Assembly: GCF_014204895.1 (NCBI RefSeq)
Contig: NZ_JACHMF010000001.1
Span: 8,308,001 to 8,372,000, forward strand
Direction of reading: 5' to 3'
Length of the DNA: 64,000 bases
Origin: Paractinoplanes abujensis
Lineage (GTDB): Bacteria; Actinomycetota; Actinomycetes; Mycobacteriales; Micromonosporaceae
Shown here: positions 1-7,635 of the stretch, one piece after another
How the letters are laid out: each line of letters begins with the position of its first letter
Numbering within the stretch: position 1 is the stretch's first letter
Position numbers and translations under genes: made by a program
Notes under the pieces: generated by a model
Told to the model about the DNA's origin: nothing
The model's input: the letters and a program-made list of their open reading frames with translations, nothing else
Database searches by the model: none

Positions 1-252
1 TACGCGCTGCTGACCCACATGATCGCCGAGCAGGTCGGCCTCACGCCGGGCGAGTTCATCTGGGTGGGTGGCGATTGTCACATCTACAACAATCACGTCG
101 AGCAGGTGACCGAGCAGCTCTCCCGCGAGGCGTACGAGTTCCCGCGGCTCGAAATCGCGCCGGTGTCCTCGCTCTTCGACTACAAGTACGAGGACTTCAC
201 GGTCGTCGACTACAAGCACCACCCGGCGCTGCGGGCCCCGGTCGCCGTATGA
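1..252 (+). CDS. thyA: thymidylate synthase, C-terminal part (5' end outside window)
   Basis: This is the last 83 residues of thymidylate synthase, which makes dTMP from dUMP using methylene-tetrahydrofolate as carbon donor and reductant. The reading frame is open from base 1. The segment shows the conserved [12 protein letters not shown] motif (the nucleotide-binding GD-H-Y-NH signature), an [10 protein letters not shown] segment and the typical carboxy terminus APVAV. The stop codon overlaps the start of dfrA by the sequence ATGA, so the two folate-cycle genes are translationally coupled. This pairing is usual because ThyA produces dihydrofolate, the substrate of DfrA. Only the N-terminal part, including the catalytic cysteine, is missing, because of the window edge. 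Confidence 0.95.
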   Translation, partial: YALLTHMIAEQVGLTPGEFIWVGGDCHIYNNHVEQVTEQLSREAYEFPRLEIAPVSSLFDYKYEDFTVVDYKHHPALRAPVAV

Positions 253-770
253 CGATCCACATGATCTGGGCCGAGGCCCGCCACCGCGTCGTCGGCGCGG
301 ACGGCGGGATCCCGTGGCGGCTGCCCGAGGACTCGGCGATGTTCCGGCAGCGCACGGCGGGCGCGACGATGGTGATGGGCCGCGCCACCTGGGATTCCTT
401 GCCTGAGCGGTTCCGGCCGCTGCCGGGGCGGCGCAACGTGGTGCTGACGCGCGACCCGCAGTGGTCGGCCCCGGGCGCCGAGGTCGTGCACTCCGTGAGC
501 GAGGCTCTGGCGTACGGCGACATCTGGGTCATGGGGGGCGAGGCGGTGTATCGAGCCTTCCTGCCGATGGCTGATCACATTCTTCGCACACGTATCGACC
601 TGGACATTTCGGGCGACACCTATGCTCCCGATCCGGGCGAAGGGTGGGTCGTCAGCGAGTCGACGGACTGGCAGACTTCGGTGGGCGGGCTCCGCTACGT
701 CGTCGAGGAATTGGTTCGCGCCGAGCAAACGACCCCACCTCGTAAGGTCGGTGCAACAGGCACGGGCTAG
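249..770 (+). CDS. dfrA: dihydrofolate reductase
   Basis: A 173-residue dihydrofolate reductase (NADPH-dependent reduction of dihydrofolate to tetrahydrofolate). The N-terminus reads [16 protein letters not shown], followed by [14 protein letters not shown], the substrate-binding helix with its acidic residue, then the cofactor-binding segments [11 protein letters not shown] and RRNVVLTRD, and [14 protein letters not shown]. Length is normal for the family. The ATG at 249 is chosen because it overlaps the thyA stop in an ATGA junction; the longer open frame upstream is only a shadow of thyA. Downstream, a weak hairpin (775-796) may end the transcript. Confidence 0.95.
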   Translation: MTIHMIWAEARHRVVGADGGIPWRLPEDSAMFRQRTAGATMVMGRATWDSLPERFRPLPGRRNVVLTRDPQWSAPGAEVVHSVSEALAYGDIWVMGGEAVYRAFLPMADHILRTRIDLDISGDTYAPDPGEGWVVSESTDWQTSVGGLRYVVEELVRAEQTTPPRKVGATGTG

Positions 771-774
771 TCTC

Positions 775-796
775 TTCGGCCGACGAGAGGGCCGAA
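775..796 (+). terminator. weak hairpin after dfrA
   Basis: Arms TTCGGCC and GGCCGAA pair around an 8-nt loop just after the dfrA stop. There is no U-tract, so termination is only a suggestion. Confidence 0.3.
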
Positions 797-858
797 TCGC
801 ATTCATGATTTATGGGGCGAATCGGCTTTAACGCCAGAGCGATAGGAAGAAGCTACCC

Positions 859-1872
859 ATGCCGCAGAGCCTCGTGCCGCCGGTGACGCTGTCGGTGGTC
901 ACGCCGATGTACAACGAGCGCGAGGCGGTCGACCACTTCGTGGGTCGGCTGCGGCCCGTGCTCGACGCGCTCGACGTGGCGTACGAGGTCGTCGCCGTCG
1001 ACGACGGAAGCACCGACGCCACCGTGTCCCGGCTCCTGCAGTTGCGCGCCGACTGGGCCGAGCTGCGCATCGTCTCGCTGCGCCGCAACGTCGGGCACCA
1101 GACCGCCCTGCGCGCCGGGCTCCGAGCCGCCCGCGGCGACTACGTGATCAGCATCGACGCCGACCTGCAGGACCCGCCCGAGGTGATCGGCGAGATGCTG
1201 GCCAAGGCGCTCACCGAGAAGGTCGACGTCGTCTACGGAGTCCGCAGCGACCGCAGCACCGACACGGCGTTCAAGCGCAACACGGCCGGGCTCTACTACT
1301 GGATGATGCGGCGGCTGGTCGGCCCCTGGGTCAGCGACCAGGCCGGCGACTTCCGCCTGATGAGCCGCGCGGTCGTCGACGTGCTCAACGAGCTGGCCGA
1401 GCCCCGTCCGGTCTACCGCCTGGTGGTGCCGTCGCTCGGATTCGCCAGCGCCGAAGTGCCGTACGTGCGCGAGGAACGGGTCGCCGGCAACACGAAATAC
1501 CCGCTGTCGCGCATGATCCGATTGACGTTCGACAGCGTCACCGGCTTCTCCGCGGCCCCGCTGAAGATCGCGACCTGGCTGGGCCTGCTCAGCTTCCTGC
1601 TGTGCGTGGTGCTGATCGTGACCGGGCTGGTCGCCTGGGGCACGGGCGGCGTGGTGCCGGGCTGGACGTCGCTCTACATCGCGGTGCTGCTGCTCGGCGG
1701 CGTCCAGCTGATCTGCCTGGGCCTGCTCGGCGAATACGTCGGGCGCATCTACATGGCGACCCAGAGCCGGCCGCCGTTCCTGGTCTCCTTCGACACCGCC
1801 ACCACGGCGCCCGACTCGGTGGAATCGCTCGACGCGGTGACCGTGGTCGCCGACACGCGGCCGGCCGCCTAG
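859..1872 (+). CDS. polyisoprenyl-phosphate glycosyltransferase (GT2, GtrB/DPMS-like)
   Basis: A 337-residue family 2 glycosyltransferase of the dolichyl-phosphate-mannose synthase/GtrB type. The catalytic domain (about residues 8-230) has TPMYNEREAV, the nucleotide-sugar motif DDGST and the metal-binding DADLQDPPE. Two hydrophobic segments follow at about 233-258 and 268-292, as in enzymes that load a sugar onto a polyprenyl-phosphate carrier at the inner face of the membrane. The ATG at 859 has a GGAAG Shine-Dalgarno-like sequence upstream (about 843). The sugar and acceptor cannot be told from sequence. It stands alone between dfrA and the convergent DUF3037 gene. Confidence 0.88.
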   Translation: MPQSLVPPVTLSVVTPMYNEREAVDHFVGRLRPVLDALDVAYEVVAVDDGSTDATVSRLLQLRADWAELRIVSLRRNVGHQTALRAGLRAARGDYVISIDADLQDPPEVIGEMLAKALTEKVDVVYGVRSDRSTDTAFKRNTAGLYYWMMRRLVGPWVSDQAGDFRLMSRAVVDVLNELAEPRPVYRLVVPSLGFASAEVPYVREERVAGNTKYPLSRMIRLTFDSVTGFSAAPLKIATWLGLLSFLLCVVLIVTGLVAWGTGGVVPGWTSLYIAVLLLGGVQLICLGLLGEYVGRIYMATQSRPPFLVSFDTATTAPDSVESLDAVTVVADTRPAA

Positions 1873-1873
1873 T

Positions 1874-1919
1874 CCTCACTCGGCCGGCCGTTCAGACCTC
1901 ACTCGGCCGGCGGTTCAGA
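1874..1919. repeat. two tandem copies of a 23-bp unit
   Basis: Two adjacent 23-bp copies (1874-1896 and 1897-1919) differ at one base. Each begins CCTCACTCGGCCGGC and ends GTTCAGA. The right copy contains the stop codon (1915-1917, minus strand) of the DUF3037 gene, so a short duplication has copied that gene's 3' end. Confidence 0.85.
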
Positions 1920-2286
1920 CCTTCACCAAGAGCTCGACCAGGCGGTCGAGCTCTTCGGACGGGTCGGCGGCCAAGCCCATGTGCACCGGGCCGGCCCGCA
2001 GGATCGTGCTGCGGGGAGCGACCAGCCAGCGGAACCGCTCGCCCAGGCTGATGTCGCCCGCGGCGCCCGACCCTCCGCACGTGGCGTCCCAGGAGGCGAG
2101 CGCGGCCCGGATGGCGGGCACGTCGGCGTGCGGATCGATCGCGCGCAGCCGGTCCTCGCGCAGGTCGGTGCGGGCGGCCAGAAAATCGCGGCGCTGGCAG
2201 TAGAGGACCACGCCCACGTTGATCACTTCGCCGCGTTCGATGCGGGGCACGGCCTGAATTACGGCGTACTCGTACGGGACTCTCAC
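1915..2286 (-). CDS. DUF3037 family protein
   Basis: A 123-residue protein starting VRVPYEYAVIQAVPR. The signature YEYAVIQAVPRIERGEVINV and a following VVLYC segment are typical of DUF3037, a family of unknown function often encoded beside HipA-like kinases. The GTG at 2284-2286 is selected because it overlaps the TGA of the upstream HipA-like gene (GTGA junction). The pair is therefore translationally coupled, and the two products probably act together. What they do is not established. Confidence 0.85.
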   Translation of the reverse strand: MRVPYEYAVIQAVPRIERGEVINVGVVLYCQRRDFLAARTDLREDRLRAIDPHADVPAIRAALASWDATCGGSGAAGDISLGERFRWLVAPRSTILRAGPVHMGLAADPSEELDRLVELLVKV

Positions 2287-3008
2287 GGCAGCCACGCCTC
2301 CGGGCGCTCGGCGCGGGCGGTGAGATGCGCCAGGTAGTTCTCCCGGCTGCCCTCGTCGTCCATCCACTCGTCCGGGACCTCGGCGATGACCTCCGCGAGC
2401 AGGGCCGGCGTGAGACGGGCGGCCAGCGCGGGGCCCTCGGTCGCCAATTCGGTCGCGTACGGCTTCAGAACGTGGTCGTCCCACTTGTACGGACGGTGAA
2501 CCACGGCGGCGGCGCGGGGCCAGTTGTGATGAAAGTACAGCGTCGCCCCGTGGTCGATCAGCCAAAGATCGCCGTGCCACATCAGCAGGTTCGGGTTGCG
2601 CCAGCTGCGGTCGACGTTTTCCACGAAGGCGTCGAAAGCCACCACCCGCGAGGCCAGGCCGGGGTCGACCGGGTGCACGACCGGGTCGTAGCCGAGCGCG
2701 CCGGGCAGGAAATCCATGCCCAAGTTGGCGCCGGCGCTGGCCTTGATCAGCTCCTGGACCTCCTCGTCGGGCTCGGCGCGGGCCACGATCGGGTCGAGGT
2801 GGACAACTGTCAGCTCCGGGACGGGCAGGCCGAGTCGCCGGGCCAGCTGCCCCGAGATCACCTCGGCCACCAGTGCGCGGGGGCCCTGCCCGGCGCCGCG
2901 GAACTTCACCACGTACGTGCCGAGGTCGTCGGCCTCGACCACACCGGGCAGGGAACCGCCCTCACGCAGCGGGGTTACGTAGCGGATAGCGGTTACTTCA
3001 CGTAGCAC
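2283..3008 (-). CDS. HipA-like kinase-fold protein
   Basis: A 241-residue protein related to the HipA kinase fold but far shorter than toxin HipA (about 440 residues). Visible features are TYVVKFRGAGQGPRALVAE (the lysine-bearing beta strand), the catalytic-loop-like segment FVENVDRSWRNPNLL and the metal-binding-like WLIDHGA. Phosphotransfer activity is inferred from the fold only. The start is GTG at 3006-3008. A TAGGGT hexamer lies exactly 6 nt upstream (3020-3015 on the minus strand), a leaderless-type promoter. The gene is coupled to the DUF3037 gene. An IS481-family element begins 15 bp upstream of the start and has replaced everything beyond the -10 box. Confidence 0.82.
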   Translation of the reverse strand: MLREVTAIRYVTPLREGGSLPGVVEADDLGTYVVKFRGAGQGPRALVAEVISGQLARRLGLPVPELTVVHLDPIVARAEPDEEVQELIKASAGANLGMDFLPGALGYDPVVHPVDPGLASRVVAFDAFVENVDRSWRNPNLLMWHGDLWLIDHGATLYFHHNWPRAAAVVHRPYKWDDHVLKPYATELATEGPALAARLTPALLAEVIAEVPDEWMDDEGSRENYLAHLTARAERPEAWLP

Positions 3009-3014
3009 TCCGCT

Positions 3015-3020
3015 ACCCTA
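3015..3020 (-). promoter_or_regulatory. -10 box of the HipA-like gene, at the IS insertion point
   Basis: TAGGGT on the minus strand, 6 nt before the GTG start. Four of its bases lie in the CCTAGC target duplication. The box survives the insertion, but its natural -35 region does not; IS end sequence now occupies that position. Confidence 0.5.
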
Positions 3021-3022
3021 GC
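3017..3022. repeat. left target-site duplication CCTAGC
   Basis: CCTAGC here and again at 4147-4152, directly flanking the inverted repeats. It matches the NCTAGN target known for IS481 of Bordetella pertussis. Confidence 0.9.
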
Positions 3023-4146
3023 TGTGATGTCCAGGGACGTTGGTCGAGGAAGTGCGACCACTCGATCTGACGATCAAAGGCTGATCCGGTGAACAGATGA
3101 AGGCCTCCAACGGTGCAGTGGAGCTGCTAAGACGCCACACACCAGGCTGGAGGCCTTCATGTCCCACGCTAACGCCGCATTGACCCCGAGGGCGCGATTG
3201 CGGCTGGCGCGTCTGATCGTCGAGGGTGGCTGGTCACCCGCACGAGCGGCCGAACGCTACGACGTGTCCTGGCGCACCGCCAGCAAGTGGGCCGGGCGTT
3301 ACCGGGCCGAAGGCGAAGCCGGCATGCACGACCGCTCATCACGGCCACGTCGGCAGCCGAACCGCACCCCGGCGCCGCTGGTCCGCAAGATCCTGCACCT
3401 GCGCCGCAAACAACGCTGGGGACCGGTCCCGATCGCCGATCAGCTCGGCCTGGCCGCCTCCACCGTGCATGCCGTTCTCCGACGGCAGCGCGCGAACCGG
3501 CTCTCGCACCTCGACCGGGCCACCGGCGAGGCGATCCGCCGCTACGAACACGAACGCCCCGGCGACCTGCTGCACGTCGACGTGAAGAAGCTTGGCAACG
3601 TTCCCGACGGCGGCGGCTGGCGCTACCTCGGCCGTCAGCAAGGCGAGAAAAACCGGACCGCCACGGCCGGCAAGCCTCGGAACAAGCACCGCAACCCCAT
3701 CATCGGCACTGCGTTCGTCCACACCGTCATCGACGACCACTCCCGCGTCGCCTATGCCGAGATCCACGACGACGAAACCGCCCTGACCGCCACCGGAGTG
3801 CTTCGCCGCGCGGTCACCTGGTTCGCCGAACGCGGCGTGACCACCCACCGAGTGCTCTCGGACAACGGCTCCGCATACAAATCGCACCTCTGGCGCGACA
3901 CCTGCGCCGAGCTGGGCATCACGGTGAAAAAGACCCGCCCCTACCGGCCCCAGACCAACGGCAAAGTCGAACGCTTCCACCGGACCCTGGCCGACGGCTG
4001 GGCCTTCGCCAAGCTCTACACCTCGGAGAAAGCCCGCCGCGCTGCGCTACCCGCCTTCATGCACGACTACAACCACCACAGACCCCACACCGCCATCGGG
4101 AAACTGCCACCCATCACCCGGTTGAACAACCTGGCTGGACATCACA
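3023..4146 (+). mobile_element. complete IS481-family insertion sequence, 1124 bp
   Basis: The ends are inverted repeats: both begin TGTGATGTCCAG (12/12 identical) and about 20 of the first 27 bases match. They are flanked by the perfect 6-bp direct repeat CCTAGC (3017-3022 and 4147-4152). The element carries one transposase gene, reading left to right. Size, single DDE gene, TG...CA ends and a CTAG-containing 6-bp duplication are all typical of the IS481 family. Intact ends, an exact duplication and an open transposase argue for a fairly recent insertion. Confidence 0.93.
3097..3160 (+). promoter_or_regulatory. stem-loop covering the transposase ribosome-binding site and start codon
   Basis: Perfect 13-bp arms (ATGAAGGCCTCCA at 3097-3109 and its complement at 3148-3160) enclose a 38-nt loop. 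The right arm contains the Shine-Dalgarno GGAGG (3149-3153) and the first two bases of the ATG (3159). A transcript that includes the left arm would therefore hide the initiation site. This resembles the known protection of IS10 and IS50 transposase genes from read-through transcription. Confidence 0.7.
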
Positions 4147-4151
4147 CCTAG
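3159..4151 (+). CDS. IS481-family transposase
   Basis: A 330-residue DDE transposase. N-terminal helix-turn-helix segments (about 10-60) include GWSPARAAERYDVSWRTASK. The catalytic triad is visible as D141 (LLHVDVKKL), D235 (VLSDNGSAY) and E271 (NGKVERFH), the usual spacing for the rve core. The start ATG 3159 has GGAGG 5 nt upstream. The stop TAG (4149-4151) lies outside the IS: the element ends at 4146 and the stop is supplied by the CTAG of the duplicated target. The gene looks intact. It reads antisense to the interrupted HipA transcription unit. Confidence 0.95.
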   Translation: MSHANAALTPRARLRLARLIVEGGWSPARAAERYDVSWRTASKWAGRYRAEGEAGMHDRSSRPRRQPNRTPAPLVRKILHLRRKQRWGPVPIADQLGLAASTVHAVLRRQRANRLSHLDRATGEAIRRYEHERPGDLLHVDVKKLGNVPDGGGWRYLGRQQGEKNRTATAGKPRNKHRNPIIGTAFVHTVIDDHSRVAYAEIHDDETALTATGVLRRAVTWFAERGVTTHRVLSDNGSAYKSHLWRDTCAELGITVKKTRPYRPQTNGKVERFHRTLADGWAFAKLYTSEKARRAALPAFMHDYNHHRPHTAIGKLPPITRLNNLAGHHT

Positions 4152-4152
4152 C
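4147..4152. repeat. right target-site duplication CCTAGC (supplies transposase stop)
   Basis: Second copy of CCTAGC. Its TAG is the in-frame stop codon of the transposase. Confidence 0.9.
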
Positions 4153-4161
4153 CCCGCATTT

Positions 4162-4713
4162 TCAGCCGGCGGCCGGACCCTGCTTGCGGAGCTCGTCGAC
4201 CTTGGTCATGGCCTGCCGCAGGTCGGTGAGCCACTGGTCGGAGTGCTGCCCGACCAGCTTGACGCACCAGGCCAGCGCCTCCGACCGGGACCGGGCCACG
4301 CCCGCGTCGACCAGCGTGTCCAGGATCTGCCGCTCCGGCTGCCGGAGCCGCGTCATGACCGGCGCGGCCAGATGCGTGAACAACTCGTTGGTGTCGCCGG
4401 CGCGCACACCCCAGGCGACCTTGCGCTGATAGCGGTATTCGATCTGCCGGGCGACCCGCATGCGGGCCTCGCGGGTGTCCTCCCGGAACTGGTTGATCCG
4501 TCCGGCCCGGGCGGCGGCCCGGTCGGCGTCGGTGGCGTCGGCGCCCAGCTCGGGCTCGGCCAGACGGCCCCAGATGATGATCTCGTCACGGTCGATGACG
4601 ATCTCGGGCCGCTCGATGAACCAGCCGTCCGGGATGGCTCCCGTGACCCAGCCCGGCGCGTCCTCGGCGTTCGGCGGCTCGCCCCGTCCGGGCGGTGCGG
4701 TACGGAATCGCAT
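4162..4713 (-). CDS. hypothetical protein, C-terminal ribbon-helix-helix-like
   Basis: A 183-residue protein not recognised with confidence. The N-terminus is proline/charge-rich (MRFRTAPPGRGEPPNAEDAP). The middle is rich in Arg and Asp, and the C-terminus contains RSRSEALAWCVKLVGQHSDQW, reminiscent of a ribbon-helix-helix or small helical module. The ATG at 4711-4713 is chosen because GGGGGAGG lies about 6 nt upstream; a start 27 bases further upstream lacks this. Without the IS, the stop would lie only 23 nt before the HipA-like gene on the same strand, so the three genes were probably once one unit. Confidence 0.65.
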   Translation of the reverse strand: MRFRTAPPGRGEPPNAEDAPGWVTGAIPDGWFIERPEIVIDRDEIIIWGRLAEPELGADATDADRAAARAGRINQFREDTREARMRVARQIEYRYQRKVAWGVRAGDTNELFTHLAAPVMTRLRQPERQILDTLVDAGVARSRSEALAWCVKLVGQHSDQWLTDLRQAMTKVDELRKQGPAAG

Positions 4714-4732
4714 GACATCCTCCCCCTGTACG

Positions 4733-4770
4733 TGGTGCAACGCTAATTACATGATTACACCGTTGCGCCA
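4733..4770. promoter_or_regulatory. inverted repeat in the promoter region of the 4162-4713 gene
   Basis: TGGTGCAACG (4733-4742) and CGTTGCGCCA (4761-4770) are inverted copies with one mismatch. They flank an AT-rich core containing ATTACA twice. The site lies about 20-57 bp upstream of the start. It could be an operator for a repressor, possibly the gene's own product; that is inference. Confidence 0.45.
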
Positions 4771-4848
4771 GGAGCGACCAGTGGCTCGTCCGGGTGGCGG
4801 CGGCCGGTTTCGCTGACGGACGGCTCACCACCGGCCTAGCGTCGGCCC

Positions 4849-5043
4849 ATGGACTATCAGGTTTCGGTCAAATGCGAACAGTTAGCCGAGTGGTTCATGC
4901 GGATCAAAGGCCTGGCCGACGCACACCACGGCCACGCCACCGGCGACCACCTGAAAGCAATCGCCAACGAAATCCACGAGGCGGTCCCCTCCGAATGGTG
5001 GGTCAGCCAGCCCCAGCCCCTGGACAACCGAGTCCGGAACTAG
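4849..5043 (+). CDS. small hypothetical protein
   Basis: A 64-residue protein, MDYQVSVKCEQLAEWFMRIK..., with a predicted helical N-terminal half and a His-rich stretch (DAHHGHATGDH) before EVHEAVPSEWW-like sequence. No family is recognised. Support for its reality is a TAGCGT hexamer exactly 6 nt before the ATG (4837-4842), the same leaderless arrangement used by many genes in this window, and an amino acid composition that is not typical of a random high-GC frame (Tyr, Lys, Ile, Phe, Met present). It borders the non-coding stretch that follows. Confidence 0.55.
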   Translation: MDYQVSVKCEQLAEWFMRIKGLADAHHGHATGDHLKAIANEIHEAVPSEWWVSQPQPLDNRVRN

Positions 5044-6100
5044 CCCTGCGGTTCACTCCGCCCTTTGTCGGCGCGCAGCCAGGCCGTCTTCCTCAGCGGT
5101 GCTCCGTCGACGCCGCGCTGTCGAAGTGAAGCCCGTACCCACTGACGCCGCGCTCGGCGTGGTTGCGGCAGTGTCAGGCGCTCTGCGTGGCCAGCACGTT
5201 GGCGGGTTTACAGACGTGTCAGGCGTTCTGTGAGGCCAGTTGCCCGCCGGCAGCGGTAGGCGCTCCCTATGAGGCGCTGGCGTGGTCGCGGCAGCGGGTG
5301 TCCGTCTGTGGCCAGCATGTGCTGGCGGAGGCCCGGCTCGCCACTGCGCGTCGGCGTGAACGCCGGTCGGGAAGCCGCGTCCGGCTTGGCCCCTGTCGTG
5401 CCTGATTACGGGCGCTGCGGCCGGGCCGTCACCTGGACTTCGCCCCGCTGCCACGTGATCGGCAGGACAGCCCCTGGTACGCGGAGGGCAAGCGTTCTGG
5501 GCTTCGCCTGGCTCCCCTGTGATTGGCGGGACGGCCCCTGACCCGCGAGGGTAAATGTTGGCGTGGAACGCGGGAGTCGGCCTGATCGAGTCGAGCGTGG
5601 CCACGCTGAGTCGCCGGGCCACGGTGTGCGGCCGCTGGGTCGGCTGGTGGCTGCAGTGTGCGTTCGCCAGGTCGGGCGGTGGCCTCAGTGTGCGTCCGCC
5701 GGATCGGTCGATGGGCGCGCGACTGTGTTGTGGCGACGGGAGCGCTGGCCCTACGTCATGGTGGTCGACGGCAGAACTGTTCGGGTTGGGCGCAACCACT
5801 TACGCACGTCGCCGTGGGGGGTTTCGCGTTTTGGACGCGCCAGCGGCCAGCGAAGCCCGCCGCGGCCCCCGCGGGAGCGATGGTCCGTACCCCCCACCCC
5901 GCTTGGACATCTGCTTTGACATGAAGCAGGAGTGACGGCATCCTCCACCCCGCTCGGACATGCTGCTGAAGCAGGAAGCAGGAGCGACCGAGCCATCCGC
6001 TTTGAACGGGAAGCAGACGACGGCACCACCGACCGCTGCTTTTGAAGTTGTGGGGGCGGCAGGGCGCCTATGGCGCGGCCGTGACGCCTATCGTCGACGT
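5044..6100. other. 1.06-kb stretch with no convincing gene; degenerate direct repeats
   Basis: Open frames here on both strands have shuffled composition and no recognisable motif. Several diverged direct repeats are visible: GTGTCAGGCG(C/T)TCTG near 5170 and 5217; a roughly 40-bp pair near 5455 and 5518 sharing GGCAGGACAGCCCCTG-type sequence; CAGTGTGCGT(T/C)CGCC near 5654 and 5687; and GAAGCAGGAG-containing copies near 5920 and 5970. It looks like decayed or duplicated non-coding DNA. No RNA gene was recognised. Confidence 0.5.
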
Positions 6101-7132
6101 ATGCCGAAAGCGCCCGCGGAAGAGATCGAGATTGCCGGACATCAGGTGCGGCTGACCAGCCCTGACAAGATCATGTTTCCGGAGCGTGGCTACACCAAGC
6201 GTGATGTCTTCGAGTATTACCGGGCGGTCGGTGACGGCATCATGCGTGCGTTGCGTAACCGGCCGACCACCTTGCAGCGGTTTCCCGACGGCATCGGGGG
6301 TGAGGCGTTCTTCCAGAAGCGCATCCCGCAGCGGGGTGTGCCGGAGTGGGTCCGGACGGCGCAGATCACGTTTCCGAGCAAGCGTACGGCGGTGGAGTTG
6401 TGCCCGGCCGACCTGGCTCACGTGGCTTGGGCGGCGCAGATGGGCACTGTGGTCTTCCACCCGTGGCCGGTGCGCGGGGATGCCCCGGACAACCCGGACG
6501 AACTGCGTATCGACCTCGACCCGCAGCCGGGCATGTCGTTCGCCGACGTGGTGAGCACCGCCGGGGTGTTGCGGGAGGTGCTCGACGAGCTGGGGTGGGG
6601 CGGTTTCCCGAAGACGTCGGGTGGGCGGGGCGCGCACGTCTATGTGCGGATCGAGCCGCGGTGGTCGTTCGTCGACGTGCGGCGGGCCGCGATCGCGCTG
6701 GCGCGGGAGGCCGAGCGGCGCCGGCCCGAGCTGATCACCACTGCCTGGTGGAAGGAGGAGCGCGGTGATCGGGTGTTCCTCGACTTCAACCAGATGGCGC
6801 GGGACCGGACGATCACGTGCGCGTATTCGTTGCGGGCCAACGAGCGGGCCACGGCGTCGGCCCCGGTGACGTGGGACGAGCTGCCCGATGTGGAGCCGGA
6901 CGACTTCGACCTGCGGTCGTTGCCGAAACGGTTCGCCGAGGTGGGGGATCCGCACGCGGCGATCGACGACGTGGCGCACGACCTCGCGCCGCTGCTGGAG
7001 TGGGTGGAGCGTGACGAGAAGAACGGGCTGGGGGACATGCCCTACCCGCCCGATCACCCGAAGATGCCGGGCGAGCCGCCGCGGGTGCAGCCGAGCAAGA
7101 TGAACCACGCCAACTGGACGTCAGAGGGCTAG
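6101..7132 (+). CDS. LigD-type DNA polymerase/primase domain protein (stand-alone PolDom)
   Basis: A 343-residue archaeo-eukaryotic primase-like polymerase of the LigD polymerase-domain family, used in non-homologous end joining to fill gaps, often with ribonucleotides. The metal-binding acidic residues are present: D138 and D140 in IDLDPQPG, and D228 in FLDFNQMARDRT. H179 in GGRGAHVYV matches the nucleotide-binding histidine. The start ATG 6101 is preferred because TATCGT lies 6 nt upstream (6089-6094), the leaderless arrangement; a longer frame runs back to 5960 without support. The ATP-dependent ligase at 9674-10741 is the natural partner. No ku gene is in view. Confidence 0.9.
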   Translation: MPKAPAEEIEIAGHQVRLTSPDKIMFPERGYTKRDVFEYYRAVGDGIMRALRNRPTTLQRFPDGIGGEAFFQKRIPQRGVPEWVRTAQITFPSKRTAVELCPADLAHVAWAAQMGTVVFHPWPVRGDAPDNPDELRIDLDPQPGMSFADVVSTAGVLREVLDELGWGGFPKTSGGRGAHVYVRIEPRWSFVDVRRAAIALAREAERRRPELITTAWWKEERGDRVFLDFNQMARDRTITCAYSLRANERATASAPVTWDELPDVEPDDFDLRSLPKRFAEVGDPHAAIDDVAHDLAPLLEWVERDEKNGLGDMPYPPDHPKMPGEPPRVQPSKMNHANWTSEG

Positions 7133-7570
7133 CTTCATGCCTTCGTGGCTGGCCTCGAAGCCCAGCCGCGCGTAGAAGCGGTGGGCGTCGGTGCGGCGTT
7201 TGTCGGTGGTGAGCTGGGCGACGCGGCAGCCGCGCTCGCGGCCCCGGTCGAGGGCGAACTGCATGAACGTACGCCCGAGGCCGTCACCGCGGCGGTCGGT
7301 GCGCACCCGGACGGCCTCGATCGTCATGCGGCGGGTGCCGTTGCGGCTCAGCCCGGGGGTGAACGTGAGCTGGCACGTCGCGACGACCTCGCCGTTGTCG
7401 TCGGCCACCAGCAGCTCGTTGTTGGGGTCGGCGTCGATCTCGTCGAAGGCGGCCCAGATCGCGGCGTCCGCGGCCTCGGCGACCGTTCCCCGCGAGCGGC
7501 TGATCTCGTCGTCGGCCAGGAGGGCGAGGACGGCCGGAACATCGGCTCGGGTGGCGGTGCGGAACTCCAT
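7121..7570 (-). CDS. GNAT family N-acetyltransferase
   Basis: A 149-residue single-domain GCN5-related acetyltransferase. It starts MEFRTATRADVPAVLALL, typical strand 1/helix 1. It contains the acetyl-CoA-binding segment RTDRRGDGLGRTFMQFAL (the R-R-x-G-x-G/A loop) and ends with DAHRFYARLGFEASHEGM, the usual C-terminal motif. The substrate is unknown. TAGACT lies 6 nt upstream of the ATG (7577-7582, minus strand), so the gene is probably leaderless. Its 3' end overlaps that of the convergent polymerase gene by 12 bp. Confidence 0.9.
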   Translation of the reverse strand: MEFRTATRADVPAVLALLADDEISRSRGTVAEAADAAIWAAFDEIDADPNNELLVADDNGEVVATCQLTFTPGLSRNGTRRMTIEAVRVRTDRRGDGLGRTFMQFALDRGRERGCRVAQLTTDKRRTDAHRFYARLGFEASHEGMKLAL

Positions 7571-7635
7571 CGCGGCAGTCTATTAATGTCCGCGCGGCCC
7601 TACGCCGAGGCGGGCCGCTCGGGCACGATGACGCC

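Noticed and set aside
75..770. Longer dfrA start at 75
   Set aside because: The extra 58 codons overlap thyA in another frame and have no homology; the ATG at 249 gives the normal protein.
2283..3008. HipBA toxin-antitoxin module
   Set aside because: The protein is about half the length of HipA toxin, there is no HipB-type HTH gene next to it, and its partner is DUF3037.
5053..5799. 248-codon minus-strand frame in the repeat-scarred gap
   Set aside because: Sequence is Pro/Arg/Ala-rich without structure, no ribosome-binding site or -10 box is suitably placed, and it crosses the direct repeats.
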